This document shows positions 33,672 through 44,475 of a DNA stretch of 64,000 nucleotides, one piece after another; the stretch's first letter is position 1; every line of letters starts with the position of its first letter. The stretch is from Cervus elaphus (lineage: Eukaryota > Chordata > Mammalia > Artiodactyla > Cervidae): NCBI RefSeq assembly GCF_910594005.1, contig NC_057824.1:25571314-25635313 (forward strand), given 5' to 3'. The notes under the pieces were generated by a model. That model did no database searches, was not told the DNA's origin, and saw only the letters and a list, made by a program, of their open reading frames with translations. The position numbers and the translations under genes were made by a program.

Positions 33672-34940
33672 CAGCTGTAATTTTTTGAGAATGTCTGTGT
33701 CCTGGGCTAGGTCTGTACCTGTGTTGTTCAGTTAAGGTTAGTGATTTTTTAATCTTCAAACCTACATTGACACTGTAACAAGGAAATAGGGTGTATACAT
33801 CTGAAAACCAACAGATGTTGATGACATTGGTTCTGATTTTTCCTTTCTACTTGCTTTACAAATTTTATCCAAAAATGGTCATGTTTTAGCTTTTTAAAAT
33901 CCTTATTATTAGTCATTGTTTCTAATAATTATTAATGCAAGACATTGTTTCAAGGATGGCATGTGTGATATACATAGTTGCTCTCAAACTATCTGTAAAT
34001 AACCTTTTTTTTTTTTTTTTTTAAGTATTTCTAATTCATTACAGACTGGAACTTTTGTAAAATGTGAAAAAAAAAACCAAAGACCCAAAACAAACAAAAC
34101 CCCCCAAAACTAGAAAAACTGTGGAATTCCTGGATTTCATACCAAGATGAGATGGCTTCAAACGTTTTGAAATTTCTGTGGTTGCCTCAGATGGGTAGCA
34201 GACCGCTGGCATCCCAGCTGCCGCTCACGGCGCCCTCCGGCAGCGCTGTGGCAGAACTCCTGTGCCACCGCAGGAGGAACCGCCCTGCCCGGGGCGCTCG
34301 CTGCTGGCTGGTGTTGGCTGGTAGGCTAGATGAGGTTTTTCTCTGGCCGTGTCTTTGTTCGCCTCCTTGAGAATCCAGCAGTCGAGAGCTGACAAGTGGA
34401 GGAGCTTCCATGACCTCCTGACTCTACAAATGCTGAACCGAAACACTCGCAGTTCACGTCTGTGTGTATGAACTCTCTTCCCCATTCTTGTCTTTGCCGG
34501 CGGTTCCCAAGTCTGGTTGAGCATCATGGACACTAGGGTCTTTTAAAAGTATTACTCTGGACTCCCCCATGTTGAATCAGCATTTCTAGGAGTGAAACCC
34601 AGAAATCTGTGTTTCTCAGAAGCCCTCCAAGCATCTAACCTTCAGCTTGCTTCGGGAGCCACCAGTCCATGCTGCTGCTACCCTTTACTCTGCGGGGCTG
34701 ACTCATCTCCTCAACCCCCGAAGGGCGCGGCTCCTTCCTGTGCCCAGGGTGGAGGGCGGGGGACACAGACAGTGGCTCTGACTCTGACACCTTTGGCTCA
34801 CAGCCTGACCTCTCTGAGCCTCAAGGCCTCCTGTGTAAGAAGCCCTGCCACTCACAGGAGGGTGGCGGGGGTCGCGTGAGCTAGGTGATCTAAGGCCCGG
34901 AAAAGGCCCGATGAATAGCTGGTGTTCACAGGTGTGTGAA
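33672..34940. other. AT-rich then GC-rich single-copy DNA
   Basis: Poly-T at 34005-34023 and A-rich runs at 34063-34110 suggest old retroposon tails, but no body was recognised. The rest (34140-34940) shows nothing named. Confidence 0.4.
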
Positions 34941-35131
34941 GGGACCTCCCTGGTGGCCAGTGACAAGACTTCACCTTCCAATGCGGAGGGGCAAGTTCCA
35001 CCCCTGGTGGGGGAGCTAGGATCACACATGCCTCCTGGGCAAAAAGCCAAAACATGAAACACAAGCAATATTGTAACAAGTTCAGTAAAGCCTTTAAAGT
35101 GGTCCACATAAGAAAAACAAAACAAAACAAC
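34941..35131 (+). mobile_element. CHR-type SINE, short subfamily
   Basis: gacctccctggtggccagtg, ttcaccttccaatgcggagg and aagcaatattgtaacaagtt, ending 'aaagtggtccacataag' and an A-rich tail. Same subfamily as 61921-62130 and 43826-43988. Confidence 0.85.
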
Positions 35132-35360
35132 CCTTTAAGACAGTAGGCCCTGGTGAAGGCTTTGTCTCTCAAAGGCGGTTGTAGTATCCTCACCACAGCG
35201 GAAGGTTCCAGGTCTTTCCCCACAGCCATTGTCACTGGGAGTCACACACAGCCTTCACATTTTATAAAATCAAGGTAGATTCTGAGGCATCAAGTCAGTG
35301 TTCTCTGAGAGTTTGGGGATGTGACCAGAAGAGTCTCAGTTGCTGTTAAAATTTGGGGGT
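35132..35360. other. Single-copy stretch
   Basis: No element recognised. Confidence 0.35.
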
Positions 35361-35585
35361 GCATGCGTGCCAAGTCACTTCAGTCTTGTCCGACTCTTTA
35401 CCACCCTGTGGACTATAGCCTACCAGGCTCCTCTGTCCATGGGGATTCTCTCGGCAAGAATGCTGGAGTGAGTTGCCATTTCCTCCTCCAGGGGATCTTC
35501 CCTACCCAGGGATCAAACTTGTGTCCCTTAAGTCTCTTGCATTGGCAGACAGCTTCTTTACCACTAGTGCCATCTGGGAAACCCC
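35361..35585 (-). mobile_element. Bov-tA SINE
   Basis: Reverse Bov-tA: tcagtcttgtccgactcttt, taccaggctcctctgtccat, ccagggatcaaacttgtgtc and ttcattgcc-type head (tgccatctgggaaacccc). Confidence 0.92.
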
Positions 35586-36420
35586 AGGTATCTTGGTTTA
35601 ATTAATCAGGACGTGTCTCCTTCAGTAGCCAGAGGAGGGGTGAAGCAAGATTTACTTGAATGTGATTAGATAGAACATTCTGATATGAAAGGAAATGCCA
35701 CAGGTATTTTTTAAAAAATTATAATCTTTTCATGATTTGGCAGGTCATTATGATGATTCCTGGGATTTTCACAGACTTGAGAGCTTTTTCACAGACACAT
35801 TTTTTTTTCCAGAGAGCATCTTCCCTGATGCTCCAGCTGGAAGGGATTGGTCGGCCTCTTGAAGCGCCAAAGGCATCATCTTATAAAGGCATCATCTTTA
35901 TAAAGGCATTGTGTTTAGCCCAGCTCAGACGTCACCTTCTCTGACGCCTTCCCCCAACCCCTTCTGCCAGGAATACTAAATAGGTATCATCCTGTAGGCC
36001 AGCACTCTGATCGATTGGTTAGGGGTGCCTGAGTGTCTTCTTGAGGAAGAAAGCACTGATTGACTAGTGATGTCTGCCCAGCAGCAGGAAGTGGGGGATC
36101 GCAGCAGAGCCTGATAGACTTCACTGGGCCCTGTGGTTGGGCTCTTAGGTGGGTTCCAGCCCTTTGGAGCTAAACTGCTTGAGCACAGGTATGGACATGG
36201 GATACTCCCCTGCAGGGGTTTGCTAAGCCACAAGCTGAGGGATTTTAAAAGTTTGACAGGTATTGCCAAACAGTCTGTGCCCTTAAACTTCTTAAATCTT
36301 TCTCCCCTCTTCTCTCAAGCCTAAAGGGTGAGACCCAAATGATGACTGATTATTAGCTCATGAGTTGTGCACCTTCCAGACACAGCTTGGGGGCCATGCA
36401 TGCTACCATCTAGGTGTTAC
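35586..36420. other. Single-copy DNA with a short tandem repeat
   Basis: AAAGGCATCATCTT(T)AT is repeated at 35869-35884 and 35885-35901, with a partial third copy to 35909. An L2-like trace follows (cagctcagacgtcaccttct). Confidence 0.5.
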
Positions 36421-36731
36421 TTTATTTATTCATTTATTTTTGGCCGCGCTGGGTCTTCGTTGCTGCACAGGCTTTTCTCTAGTTGCACCAAGCAGAGGGT
36501 CTTCTCTCTAGTTGCACCACGTGGGGGAGTACTCTCTAGTCGTGGTGGCTTCTCACTGCAGGGGCTTCCCTTGTTGTGGAGCAGGGACTCTAGGGCCTGC
36601 GGGCTTCAGTAGTTGCAGCTCGCGGGCTTAGTTGTTCCTTGTCGTGTGGAATCTCTCTGGACCAGGAATCAAATCTGTGCCCCTTGCCTTGGCAGGCAGA
36701 TTCTTCATCACTGGACCACCAGGGAAGTCCC
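36421..36731 (-). mobile_element. CHR-type SINE, long form
   Basis: tttatttttggccgcgctgg, ttctctagttgcaccaagca (a segment partly repeated at 36508-36525), and actggaccaccagggaagtc. Confidence 0.9.
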
Positions 36732-37194
36732 ATGGCTGACTTAAGATGGTCCCAGAACACAGCGAGTGCCTGACTGTGATTTAGGGTGTGGATCAGCCGT
36801 GGGAGGCTGCCTGGCATGTGTCAAGGCCAATCAGAGAGGTGACTCCTGAGTGTTTTCTCTGGATGAGGCCTTTTCTGATACCCTGTCTTCCTTCCAAGTC
36901 CTCCTCTCTCCCTGAGTGCTAGTCCAGTTTGTCTGACTTCTAGGATGTGAACCCCATGACTTCCCTGGGCCCCAGTACCGAGAACAGTGCCTGGTGGGTG
37001 GTTAGCAGTTCTCTGGGTGATGCTCCCGCTTTGGGGGACAGCGAGTCTCTCTCCACAGCCCTCTGAGCCACTTATTACGGTCCATGAGGCACTTTTCCAT
37101 CTGGCTTCCAGAGATCTGCCTGTCCTTTTCTTCCTTTCTCATGTCCCTTTAATGTGATCACCCTCCATGTACAACCACTTCTCACTCACTGAAG
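36732..37194. other. L2-like remnant and single-copy DNA
   Basis: L2-type wording at 36865-37010 (ccaagtcctcctctctccct, gtaccgagaacagtgcctgg). Confidence 0.45.
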
Positions 37195-37283
37195 CTTTGC
37201 CACGCCTGGACACAGTACTGAGCCTGCTAAGAGTCGCAGCTCATTTCATCCACACCTCGGCCCTGTGAGATGAGTGTTGTTTT

Positions 37284-37688
37284 CTTTTTTTTTTAATTAA
37301 TTTATTTTTGGCTGCAGTCCATGGGGTCGCAAAGAGTTGGACACGACTGAGCGACTGAACTGACTATTTCGCTGCCCCGGGTCTTCATTGCTCCACACCG
37401 GCTTTCTCTAGGTTTGGCGAGCAGGGGCTTCTCTTCATCACGGTGCTCAGACTTCTCATTGTGCTGGCTTCTCTTGTGGATCATGGGCTCTAGATAGAGC
37501 GTGCGGGCTTCGGCACGTGGTATTGCTAGTTGCGGCCCAAAGCTCTAGAGTATGTATGGACTCAGTAGTTGGGGCGCACTGACTTGGTTGTCCCACGGCA
37601 TGTGGACTCTTTGCAGACCAGAGATTGAACCCCTGTCTCCCCTGCATCAGCAGGCAGATTCGTAACCAGTGGACCATCAGGGAAGTCC
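37284..37688 (-). mobile_element. CHR-type SINE nested in MIR
   Basis: Tail (tttttttttaattaatttat), body (tgctggcttctcttgtggat) and head (agtggaccatcagggaagtc). A 51-base Bov fragment interrupts its tail. Confidence 0.9.
37314..37364 (+). mobile_element. Bov-tA 3' fragment nested in CHR
   Basis: cagtccatggggtcgcaaag then agttggacacgactgagcga. Flanks tatttttggctg (37302-37313) and tatttcgctg (37365-37374) look like a diverged duplication. Confidence 0.85.
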
Positions 37689-37815
37689 ATGAGTGTGGTT
37701 TTTAATCCCCATTTTGTATGTGACGGGCCTCAGGGTCATAGAGGTTAAGTGACTCACGCAAGAGCACGCATTAAGAGAGCCAACCAAGGCTTGTCTTGCA
37801 TCAGAGTCTGAGCCT

Positions 37816-39923
37816 TTTCAAAGCACCTCTTTGGGCTGCTTTCCTGCCAACCTCTGGGCCTTTGCACCAGTCATTTCCTCTGCTGGTTGTGTCTTTTTCC
37901 TCTCTGTTCACAAGGTGAGCTCCCAGAGGTCAGCATGTTTATGGAATGTAGAAGACCCGCTGGGTTGAGTGACTTTGGGGAGAAAATGCGAGAGGAGGGT
38001 GCAGAAGATGGTGTTAGGGAGAGAGGCTGAAGCCAGATCTGCAAGGAGATGGATTTTTATCTTTAGGGCAGTGGGAAGCATTGAAGATTTTAAACAGCAG
38101 GTGACAACATCAGCTGTTGCTTTGGGGAGATCACTCTTGCTCCTTGGTGGAGAAGGATTGTGGGACATTTCTCTCTTTCATTCCCTGCGGCTGTTGGAAA
38201 TAGGGAAGGAAGGTCATATGCAACCTGTAAGTGCCCTCAGAGCCTCATAGAAATTCCAGCAAGCAGTGGTTGTGCCTTTTATTTTGATGATAATGGGAAC
38301 CATTTGTGATTTCACATTTCTCTTCTGAGGCTGGCTCTGAATCTCGAATTCATTTCTAGTTATGCTATAGTTTGGAAAGAGTTATTTGAGGAATAGGAAG
38401 CTCAGTGTGGCTTATGTAAGATGAAAGCTGTTTATATCAATAACTGTTTGTGGGGATATGTAATGGAGAAATCCAGGGTTTCAGAGCTTAGCTTAGTAAC
38501 AATGAGCATTGCTGTTTTAATGAGTGCTGGAAACTGTCAAATTTTGTCTCCTCGGTTCCATAGGATTTTTCCCCCTCCATTCTCTAGTGAGATGAAAGCT
38601 TTGTCTGATGTGGTCAAGTTACTCTCTGGCTGCAAAATAGAACCAGGGTTTTGACAGTTGGTGATAAACACCACTTGCAGCTGGCATATTCCAGTGTTTT
38701 ATGCATTTATGGGAAATTGTTTTAACACCCTGGCTTCCACTGCCAAACAAAACACGAACCCAAAGCAAAACCCTACTTTGCTTTGGAAATGACGGTGACA
38801 TTTATTTAAAGCTTGTACCTTGTAGGGGCATATTAGCAGGTATTTAGCAGTGAAACTGGCAGTTGTGTGTGTTTCCTGCTTACTGTGTGGTAAATGGATT
38901 CTTAGACCCAAGGAAGCTCGAGGAGGGCTTATATGATTTCTGTGTGGAGGAATCAAGTAGGTATTATTAGTGATGTATTAGTGATGTTGTATTTGTTTGT
39001 GACAGGCCTGAAGGTCATCTTAAGCTTTTTTATACAAAAATAAGGCAACTGGGGAATATTGATTTTAGGTCTGTATGACAGAAGAGGTTGGTCAAAGGCT
39101 CAGTGGCTTATTCTCCGTTAATTAATTGTGTGGCCATTACAGTGTCTTTTGTGCCATTTTTACTTTGCATTTCTCACTGGTTTGAATAAGGTGGCACCTT
39201 GGAGACAGAGGGATTGCCATCTGAGTGAATATCCACTGAGCAAGTTAACAGAAGCATCAGCATTGCAGTTGGGAACCTGATAAATTTCAGGTTCTTCCTG
39301 AAATTCCTGGCTGCTTCCTTGAGTTACACATGAAGAATTTTAATTCTTTTAAAGCGCCTGAGTGGTTATTCTCTCTGATAAATGAAAGAGTGCTCATTAT
39401 TAAGAAACTGATAAGTAAGGAAAAGTAGAAAGAATGGAAACAAAAAATACCCCTTGACTAATGTTAGTATCTTCTGTATTTCCTCCCTGTGCCTTTTACC
39501 TTTTATATATATTCAGAAAAATAAAATGATGGCTTACCTTTATTCCTTCTGAAGCATCTAGATTTAATCTCTTTTTTGCCCACAAAACTTCTCCTTATAT
39601 CCCTTCTGTATTCTAACAGTATGTTTTATATTTCACCTAGAGTACTTATTATAAATGTTCTGATACTGTTTATGCATTATACTGAACGTAGTAAGTACCT
39701 GGCTAAAGTCTTGGGTATAGGAGGGGTGATTTCTTGGGAGGGGCAGGAGGACAGGGGCTGGTTGGGGTCTGCTTCACCTCTGCATTCAGGGCGGGGGGCT
39801 GTTCTCTGTAAGGTACTTGTCAGAATCTTCTTTCATGGTTTCTGATGAGCATGGCAAGATTATACCTCACATTTCTCTAAAAAACTTTTAAAAATAAATT
39901 TTAATTTGATTTTAAGCCCCAAT
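37816..39923. other. Repeat-poor single-copy stretch
   Basis: L2-like trace at 37816-37930 and a degraded ancient repeat at 38010-38160. From about 38240 to 39900 no element was recognised, one of the longest repeat-free runs in the window. Confidence 0.45.
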
Positions 39924-39932
39924 AAGATCACT

Positions 39933-40079
39933 TTTTAAAAAAAATCCTATTTTTATTTTTTCTATTTTTTGACTGCATCACATGGAATGTGGGATCTTAG
40001 TTCTCTGGCTAGGGATCAAACGTGTACCCCCTGCGGTGGAAGGGTGGTGTTTTAACCACTGAACTGCCAGGGAAGTCCC
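39933..40079 (-). mobile_element. CHR-type SINE, short form, with target duplication
   Basis: ttgactgcatcacatggaat, tctggctagggatcaaacgt, actgaactgccagggaagtc. AAGATCACT flanks it exactly at 39924-39932 and 40080-40088. Confidence 0.92.
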
Positions 40080-40309
40080 AAGATCACTCTTACAATCAGA
40101 GGAATTACTGTGTGCTTTGACCATATGGGATATCCTTATTCCCTTTGTATGTTACACGCGGAAAGGCCTGTTATTGGTTCTGTGGACCAGTAATAGGCTA
40201 TCTGATCCCAACCTCCATTTTTTATTTGGGATCAGTCAAGAATATTGAAATGTGGGTAAATCTGCAGGCTCTCTGCAGGCCTGCGTGGCTGCACAGTGGA
40301 GGGGCAGGA

Positions 40310-40470
40310 TTGTGGCGTGTGGCCCAGTGATCAGGAGCCAGGGCTCCAGAGTCAGCCTTAGCTGTGTGGCCCTGACCCTGCTCCTTAGACTCCTCTGACA
40401 CTGTTCCTCTGTCTGTGTGTCAGGAGTAATAATACCCACCTCAGGCGTCTTCCTGGCAGAGAACACACAG
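40310..40470 (+). mobile_element. MIR SINE
   Basis: ccagagtcagccttagctgt, gtggccctgaccctgctcct and agtaataatacccacctcag appear in MIR order. From 40470 to 40600 there is a (CAT)n-like run at 40512-40530 only. Confidence 0.65.
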
Positions 40471-40600
40471 GGGCCACAGTGCATCTGTGCGACCACAGGT
40501 GTGTCCTCACTCACCATCACCATCACCATCCTCAACAAGGCTCTGGTTCTGTGGTCTCGGTTTTCAAAACCAAAGCCTCGATGAACAGAAATCATTCATC

Positions 40601-40834
40601 AGGGACTTCCCCAGGGGTCCAGTGGTTAAGAATCTACCTTGCAGCACAGGGGATGCGGGTTCAATCCCTGGTTGGGAAACTGGGATCCCACTTGCCTATG
40701 CGCCACGACTAGAGAGAAAACCCACACACCTCAACAAGGACCCCACATGCCACAACTGAACAAATGTTACAGCCAAATAAATTTAGTAAAAATAAATTTT
40801 ACAGCCAAATACATTAAAAAAAAAAAAAAAAAAA
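40601..40834 (+). mobile_element. CHR-type SINE with poly-A tail
   Basis: agggacttccccaggggtcc, aagaatctaccttgcagcac, gttcaatccctggttgggaa, then a tail duplicated as acagccaaataaattta and acagccaaatacattaa before about 19 A residues. Confidence 0.9.
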
Positions 40835-41060
40835 GAAGTGGTCAGTCATTCTACTCATGCCATTAGCCGGGGATTCTTGACAGGCACAACACAGATGAGA
40901 AAGAAAGCCTTTGCTAGAAAAGTATTCATTTCCTAAGAATAAAAGCCTCAGGTCCAAAAATGACCTGATACAGTCATATTCCAGACTGTAAACTGGGACC
41001 ATTGATGCTGAAGTGTTCAATTCCACCAAGTCAAAAACATATTCAGCTTAACAGGTGCAT

Positions 41061-41191
41061 TTGCATGCGTGCGTGCTTACTTACTTCAGTCGTGTCCGAC
41101 TCTCTGCGACCCCATGGACCATGGCCTGCCAGGCTCCTCTGTCTATGGGATTCTCCAGGCAAGAACACCAGAGTGGGTTGCCATTTCCTTT
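41061..41191 (-). mobile_element. Bov-tA SINE fragment 173 bases upstream of the exon
   Basis: Reverse Bov-tA tail half (cagtcgtgtccgactctctg, tggcctgccaggctcctctg, agagtgggttgccatttcct). The tRNA-like head is missing. Confidence 0.9.
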
Positions 41192-41336
41192 GCTGAATCT
41201 GACCTGAGACAAGCCAAAACTGATCCATAAGGAAGCAGCATTCATTGTTTCCAGCCCAACAACCTCTCGATGCCGGTTGACCAGTGGTGGGCTCGGAGAA
41301 GGCGGGATGGGCCGTGGGGAGGGTCTGCCCCCGAGC

Positions 41337-41364
41337 CTCACCGTCTGGCGCTTGTGTGTTGCAG
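41337..41364 (+). other. 3' splice acceptor with candidate branch point
   Basis: The intron ends in TTGTGTGTTGCAG directly before the open exon frame. A CTCAC motif at 41337-41341 fits the yUnAy branch-point pattern, with its adenine 24 bases before the exon. The pyrimidine tract is only moderate and is broken by several G residues. Confidence 0.7.
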
Positions 41365-41481
41365 GTGGCGGAGATGCACGGGGAGCTGATCGAGTTCAAC
41401 GAGCGTCTGCACCGGGCCCTGGTGGCCAAGGAAGCCCTCGTCTCCCAGATGCGGCAGGAGCTCATCGACCTGCGGGGGCCG
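41365..41481 (+). CDS. SNX29: Internal coding exon, probably sorting nexin 29 (coiled-coil to PX linker)
   Basis: Seen: 117 bases reading as 39 uninterrupted codons, from VAEMHGELIEF through RLHRALVAKEALVSQM to ELIDLRGP. It is preceded by TTGCAG and followed by GTGAGT, and both ends are phase 0, so skipping it would keep the frame. The peptide is charged and heptad-like (L/I/V spacing), as expected for a coiled coil. The codons are GC-rich (CTG, GAG, CGG) compared with the flanking DNA. Known: SNX29 has an N-terminal RUN domain, a central coiled coil and a C-terminal PX domain that binds phosphoinositides on endosomal membranes. I recall the ELIDLRGP stretch lying just before its PX domain, so the gene name rests on memory. 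Inferred: the exon belongs to a very large gene transcribed on the + strand, with neighbouring exons outside this window. A related RUN/PX or coiled-coil protein is the alternative. Confidence 0.78.
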
Positions 41482-41487
41482 GTGAGT
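41480..41487 (+). other. 5' splice donor
   Basis: CG|GTGAGT follows the final CCG codon. Intron bases +1 to +6 match the mammalian consensus, while the last two exon bases (CG) are less typical than AG. Confidence 0.75.
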
Positions 41488-41954
41488 GCCCCAGCCTTGT
41501 CCTTCTGCCCATGCTGTCTGTCCGCCCACCACCTCTGCTGCCCACAACCCTGCTGTTACATGTGTTCAATGTCAAGGGCATGGAAAAGTACAGAGACTAA
41601 AAGGGGGAGCATCTAGGCACCCCCACCCAGATTTTACATGCACTAGCCCTCACCACATTGGCTTTCCTTTGGGCGGGAAGGGGTAAAATAAATAACATAT
41701 TAAAGAATCTGTCTAAACCCCCTTGGCAACATTTCATGCCCCACACACATAATCGATATTGTGAAATTGGCACATATCCTTCCCCTCCCTGTTTTTATAT
41801 GTTACTACATGGATAAATTTCCATAGCAGTGAATAGTCTCAGTTTTGGGTAACTTTTACCTACCTGGTATTACTTCTGCATATCTGTTTCTTCCATGAGT
41901 GTGTGTTTATTTGGTATTACGGTTTGAGGACCATCCCACGTAGATCTAACAGAG
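41482..41954. other. Start of downstream intron
   Basis: After the donor, wording at 41690-41880 (cacatatccttcccctccct, tatgttactacatggataaa) resembles a degraded L1-type or other old repeat. No exon. Confidence 0.35.
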
Positions 41955-42300
41955 CAGGGTCCCCAAGCCCCAGGGCATGGACTGGTGCTGGTCTGTGGCC
42001 TGTTAGGAACCAGGCCACACAGGAGGAGGTGGTTGGTGGGCAAGTGAGTGAAGCTTCATCTGTGTTTACAGCCGCTCCCCATCGCTCACTTTAGCAGCTG
42101 AGCTCCGCCTCCTGTCAGATCAGTGGTGGAATTAGATTCTCCTAGGAGTAGGAACCCTACTGTGAACTGCACACAAGAGGGATCTAGGTTGTGTGCTCCT
42201 TACGAGAATCATCCCCAAACCACCCTCCCCACCACGGCCCGTGGGAAAATTATCTTCCATGAAACCAGTCCCTGGTGTCTTAAGGTTGGGGGCCACTGTA
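41955..42300. mobile_element. hAT-type DNA transposon remnant
   Basis: It begins agggtccccaagccccaggg and ends ttaaggttgggggccactg, giving diverged terminal inverted repeats of the CAGNGGTCCCCAACC kind. Internal wording such as ctgagctccgcctcctgtca is typical. No transposase remains. Confidence 0.7.
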
Positions 42301-42304
42301 ATAG

Positions 42305-42528
42305 AGGGATTTTGAACTGCGGCCCTCTTGATCCTTTGAGCCATTTCCTCCTTTGTCGGGGGCCGTCCTGTGCATCGTAAGATGTTTAGCAGCATCCCCA
42401 GTTTCTACTCACTAGAGTCCAGTAGCATCCCCGGCCCATGCCACCCCAGTCATGGCAGCCAAATATGTCCCCAGACATTGTCAGATGTCCACTCAGGGGC
42501 AGGATCACCCCTGGTTGAGAACTCCCCA
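42305..42528 (-). mobile_element. MER5A-like hAT-Charlie element
   Basis: Reverse MER5A-type wording: gggggccgtcctgtgcatcg, aagatgtttagcagcatccc, tccccagacattgtcagatg and cacccctggttgagaact. Confidence 0.75.
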
Positions 42529-43815
42529 CCGAATTTGTTCACTTTGTTAATTCTGTAATTCTCTCTTGAATGAAATACTGCACTATTTTAAATCTGGCTG
42601 TGTGTTCATAAACATTGTGGTTGTTCCAGTGTTTTGCTATTGAAACCATGTTGCTGAGAGCATCTTGTTCTTTTTGTGCACATTTATAACAGCTTCTTCT
42701 TTGCTTTAAAACTTTCTTATGATGTCAGATGTTAATAATACCCAGTGGTCGGCGGGTGTGTGATACACTTTCATGTAACCATCGTTTGGTTGAACTATTG
42801 TCAGTCACAGTCAATCTTATTTCAAGTTACCAACACCTGCTTTTCCCTTCTGTATTGTTTTGAATCAAATATTAGGCATTATTTCATCTCTAGACATTTC
42901 AGAATATAGCTATAAAAATCAAGAAAACAAATAGAGCAATCAAGTATAATTGAAACAAATATCATTGTCAGCCCTCCATTATCGATAATTCGTTTATACC
43001 AACAAATATCAGTGTTCAGATTTCTTCTTGTCTCATAATTTTCTTAGTTTTTTGGATTGTATTGAGAAGTGACAGATCTGGGTTTGTCTGCTGTCAAAGA
43101 CTGGATTTTTTTTTTTAAACAATTGAAAATTATCAAAATTTGGACTCTTGACAAACGTTGTTACTCACATGCTAAACAACCAAGTAGCATAAAAGGGTAT
43201 ATTCAGTGAAAAAGACATCTGTTTCCTATCCCAGAGGCAATAACAGTGATCAGTCTTGGGTTTGTCCTTCCAGAGATGAGCATGGCTTGAGTAAGCCGCA
43301 TGTACATATGTACATGTTTAATCACTAGTCGCCTGCTTTATTCACTGTTATGTATATTACTTTTCTTCCTCCTAACTCTACACTTTAGAGGTCACTTTAT
43401 TTTATCAATACTTTGCGTGTAGATCTACATCATTCTTTTCAAGTGCTGCATTGTACCCCTTTGAACTGGCAATACCATAGTTTGTCTAACCAGGCCCTGT
43501 TGATGGATACATGGTTGTTTTCTGCTTTTATTTTCCAACAGAGTTGATATAACATCCTTGTGAAATCCCACACTTAGACAGAAGTTTGTCTGGCAGCTCA
43601 TGGAGCTCGCTTGGCTGGATGTAGACCCAGAGTTCTTATCTTACAAGATTCTGAGGCACTGAATCTTCTTTTTGTCCTTCAGAAGGGAGGACCTTTTTCT
43701 GTCCTCCTCCACCTGTTGCAGGAAAATTCTTTCTGAGCGCCAGTATCCATCAGGAGCTCCCAGTTGTCCGAGTTCCAACAGTGTGTTGGGCACACATGGG
43801 TCTCTGCCTTCCTTC
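42529..43815 (-). repeat. Probable degraded L1-type sequence
   Basis: Phrases such as ctgcattgtacccctttgaa, taccatagtttgtctaacca and tgttgatggatacatggttg are typical of old L1 sequence. The exact borders and family cannot be set by eye. Confidence 0.4.
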
Positions 43816-43825
43816 TCTCATTTGA

Positions 43826-43988
43826 TTTTTTTTTTTTAAAGTCTTCATTGAATTTGTTACAGTATTGCTTCTGTTTTGTTTTGGTTTTTTGGCTGGGAGG
43901 CATGTGAGGTCTTAGCTCCCTGACCAGACCAGTGAACCCCCTGCATTGGAAGGCAAAGTCCTAGCACTGGACTGTCAGAGAAGTCCCC
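43826..43988 (-). mobile_element. CHR-type SINE, short subfamily, with target duplication
   Basis: Reverse copy: attgaatttgttacagtatt, tgaccagaccagtgaacccc, ggactgtcagagaagtcccc. TCTCATTTGA (43816-43825) and TCTCATCTGA (43989-43998) match at 9 of 10 bases. Confidence 0.88.
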
Positions 43989-44129
43989 TCTCATCTGAAG
44001 ACAAGCCTGTGAGTCGAATGAAATTAGCCTCCTCTTGAGTAAGCATGGCAGCTGAGATGCAGAGGGTTCAGGCCCCACTGGACTTATGATTAAGCTCCAG
44101 CACAGTGCTGGACCCCCGGCCCATCGGGC

Positions 44130-44475
44130 CTCTTCATCTCCAGGTCCTTTGCTCTCTCCTCTGTGGGGCCTTTGCTCCCGTCCCTTCTGCCTGGAATAAG
44201 GCTCTGGGCCCAGGTCACTCACCCTCAGAATCCACTCATCACCTCCTCAGGAGACCCGACAAGGGCAGGTTTTCCTTGTCGAATGTGATATTTGTGTGTA
44301 TCTCTCTCTTCTTCTCTTGCTATAATTTTATGTTTATCTCTCACTAATCAGTGTCTCAGTGAGGTACCACCACCTCTTTGAGGGTAAGTGCCCCGTCTCT
44401 TTCTGCTCCCTTTAAATTCCAGTGATTCGTACAGTAGGTACTTACTGACTTACAGAATGAGTGAGTGAATGTCAA
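44130..44475 (+). mobile_element. L2 LINE 3' end
   Basis: ggggcctttgctcccgtccc, ttctgcctggaataaggctc, ctttgagggtaagtgccccg and taggtacttactgacttaca follow the L2 3' order. 44476-44827 shows nothing. Confidence 0.65.

Larger units (their letters stand above)
37195..37815 (-). mobile_element. MIR SINE split by a CHR insertion
   Basis: MIR-type sequence (ctcggccctgtgagatgagt) stops at 37283 and resumes at 37689 (gggcctcagggtcatagagg, gttaagtgactcacgcaaga). ATGAGTGTTGTTTT (37270-37283) and ATGAGTGTGGTTTT (37689-37702) are the CHR target duplication. Confidence 0.75.
1..41364 (+). other. SNX29: Intronic sequence upstream of the SNX29-like exon
   Basis: No other open frame with splice sites and protein-like codon use was recognised in this span. 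It is filled by SINEs, LINE fragments and single-copy DNA listed separately. Assignment to one intron is inferred from the lack of other exons; a small or poorly conserved exon could have been missed. Confidence 0.6.

Noticed and set aside
40479..40712. Frame with a run of six histidines
   Set aside because: The run is a (CAT)n-like simple repeat next to a MIR, and the frame continues into a CHR SINE.
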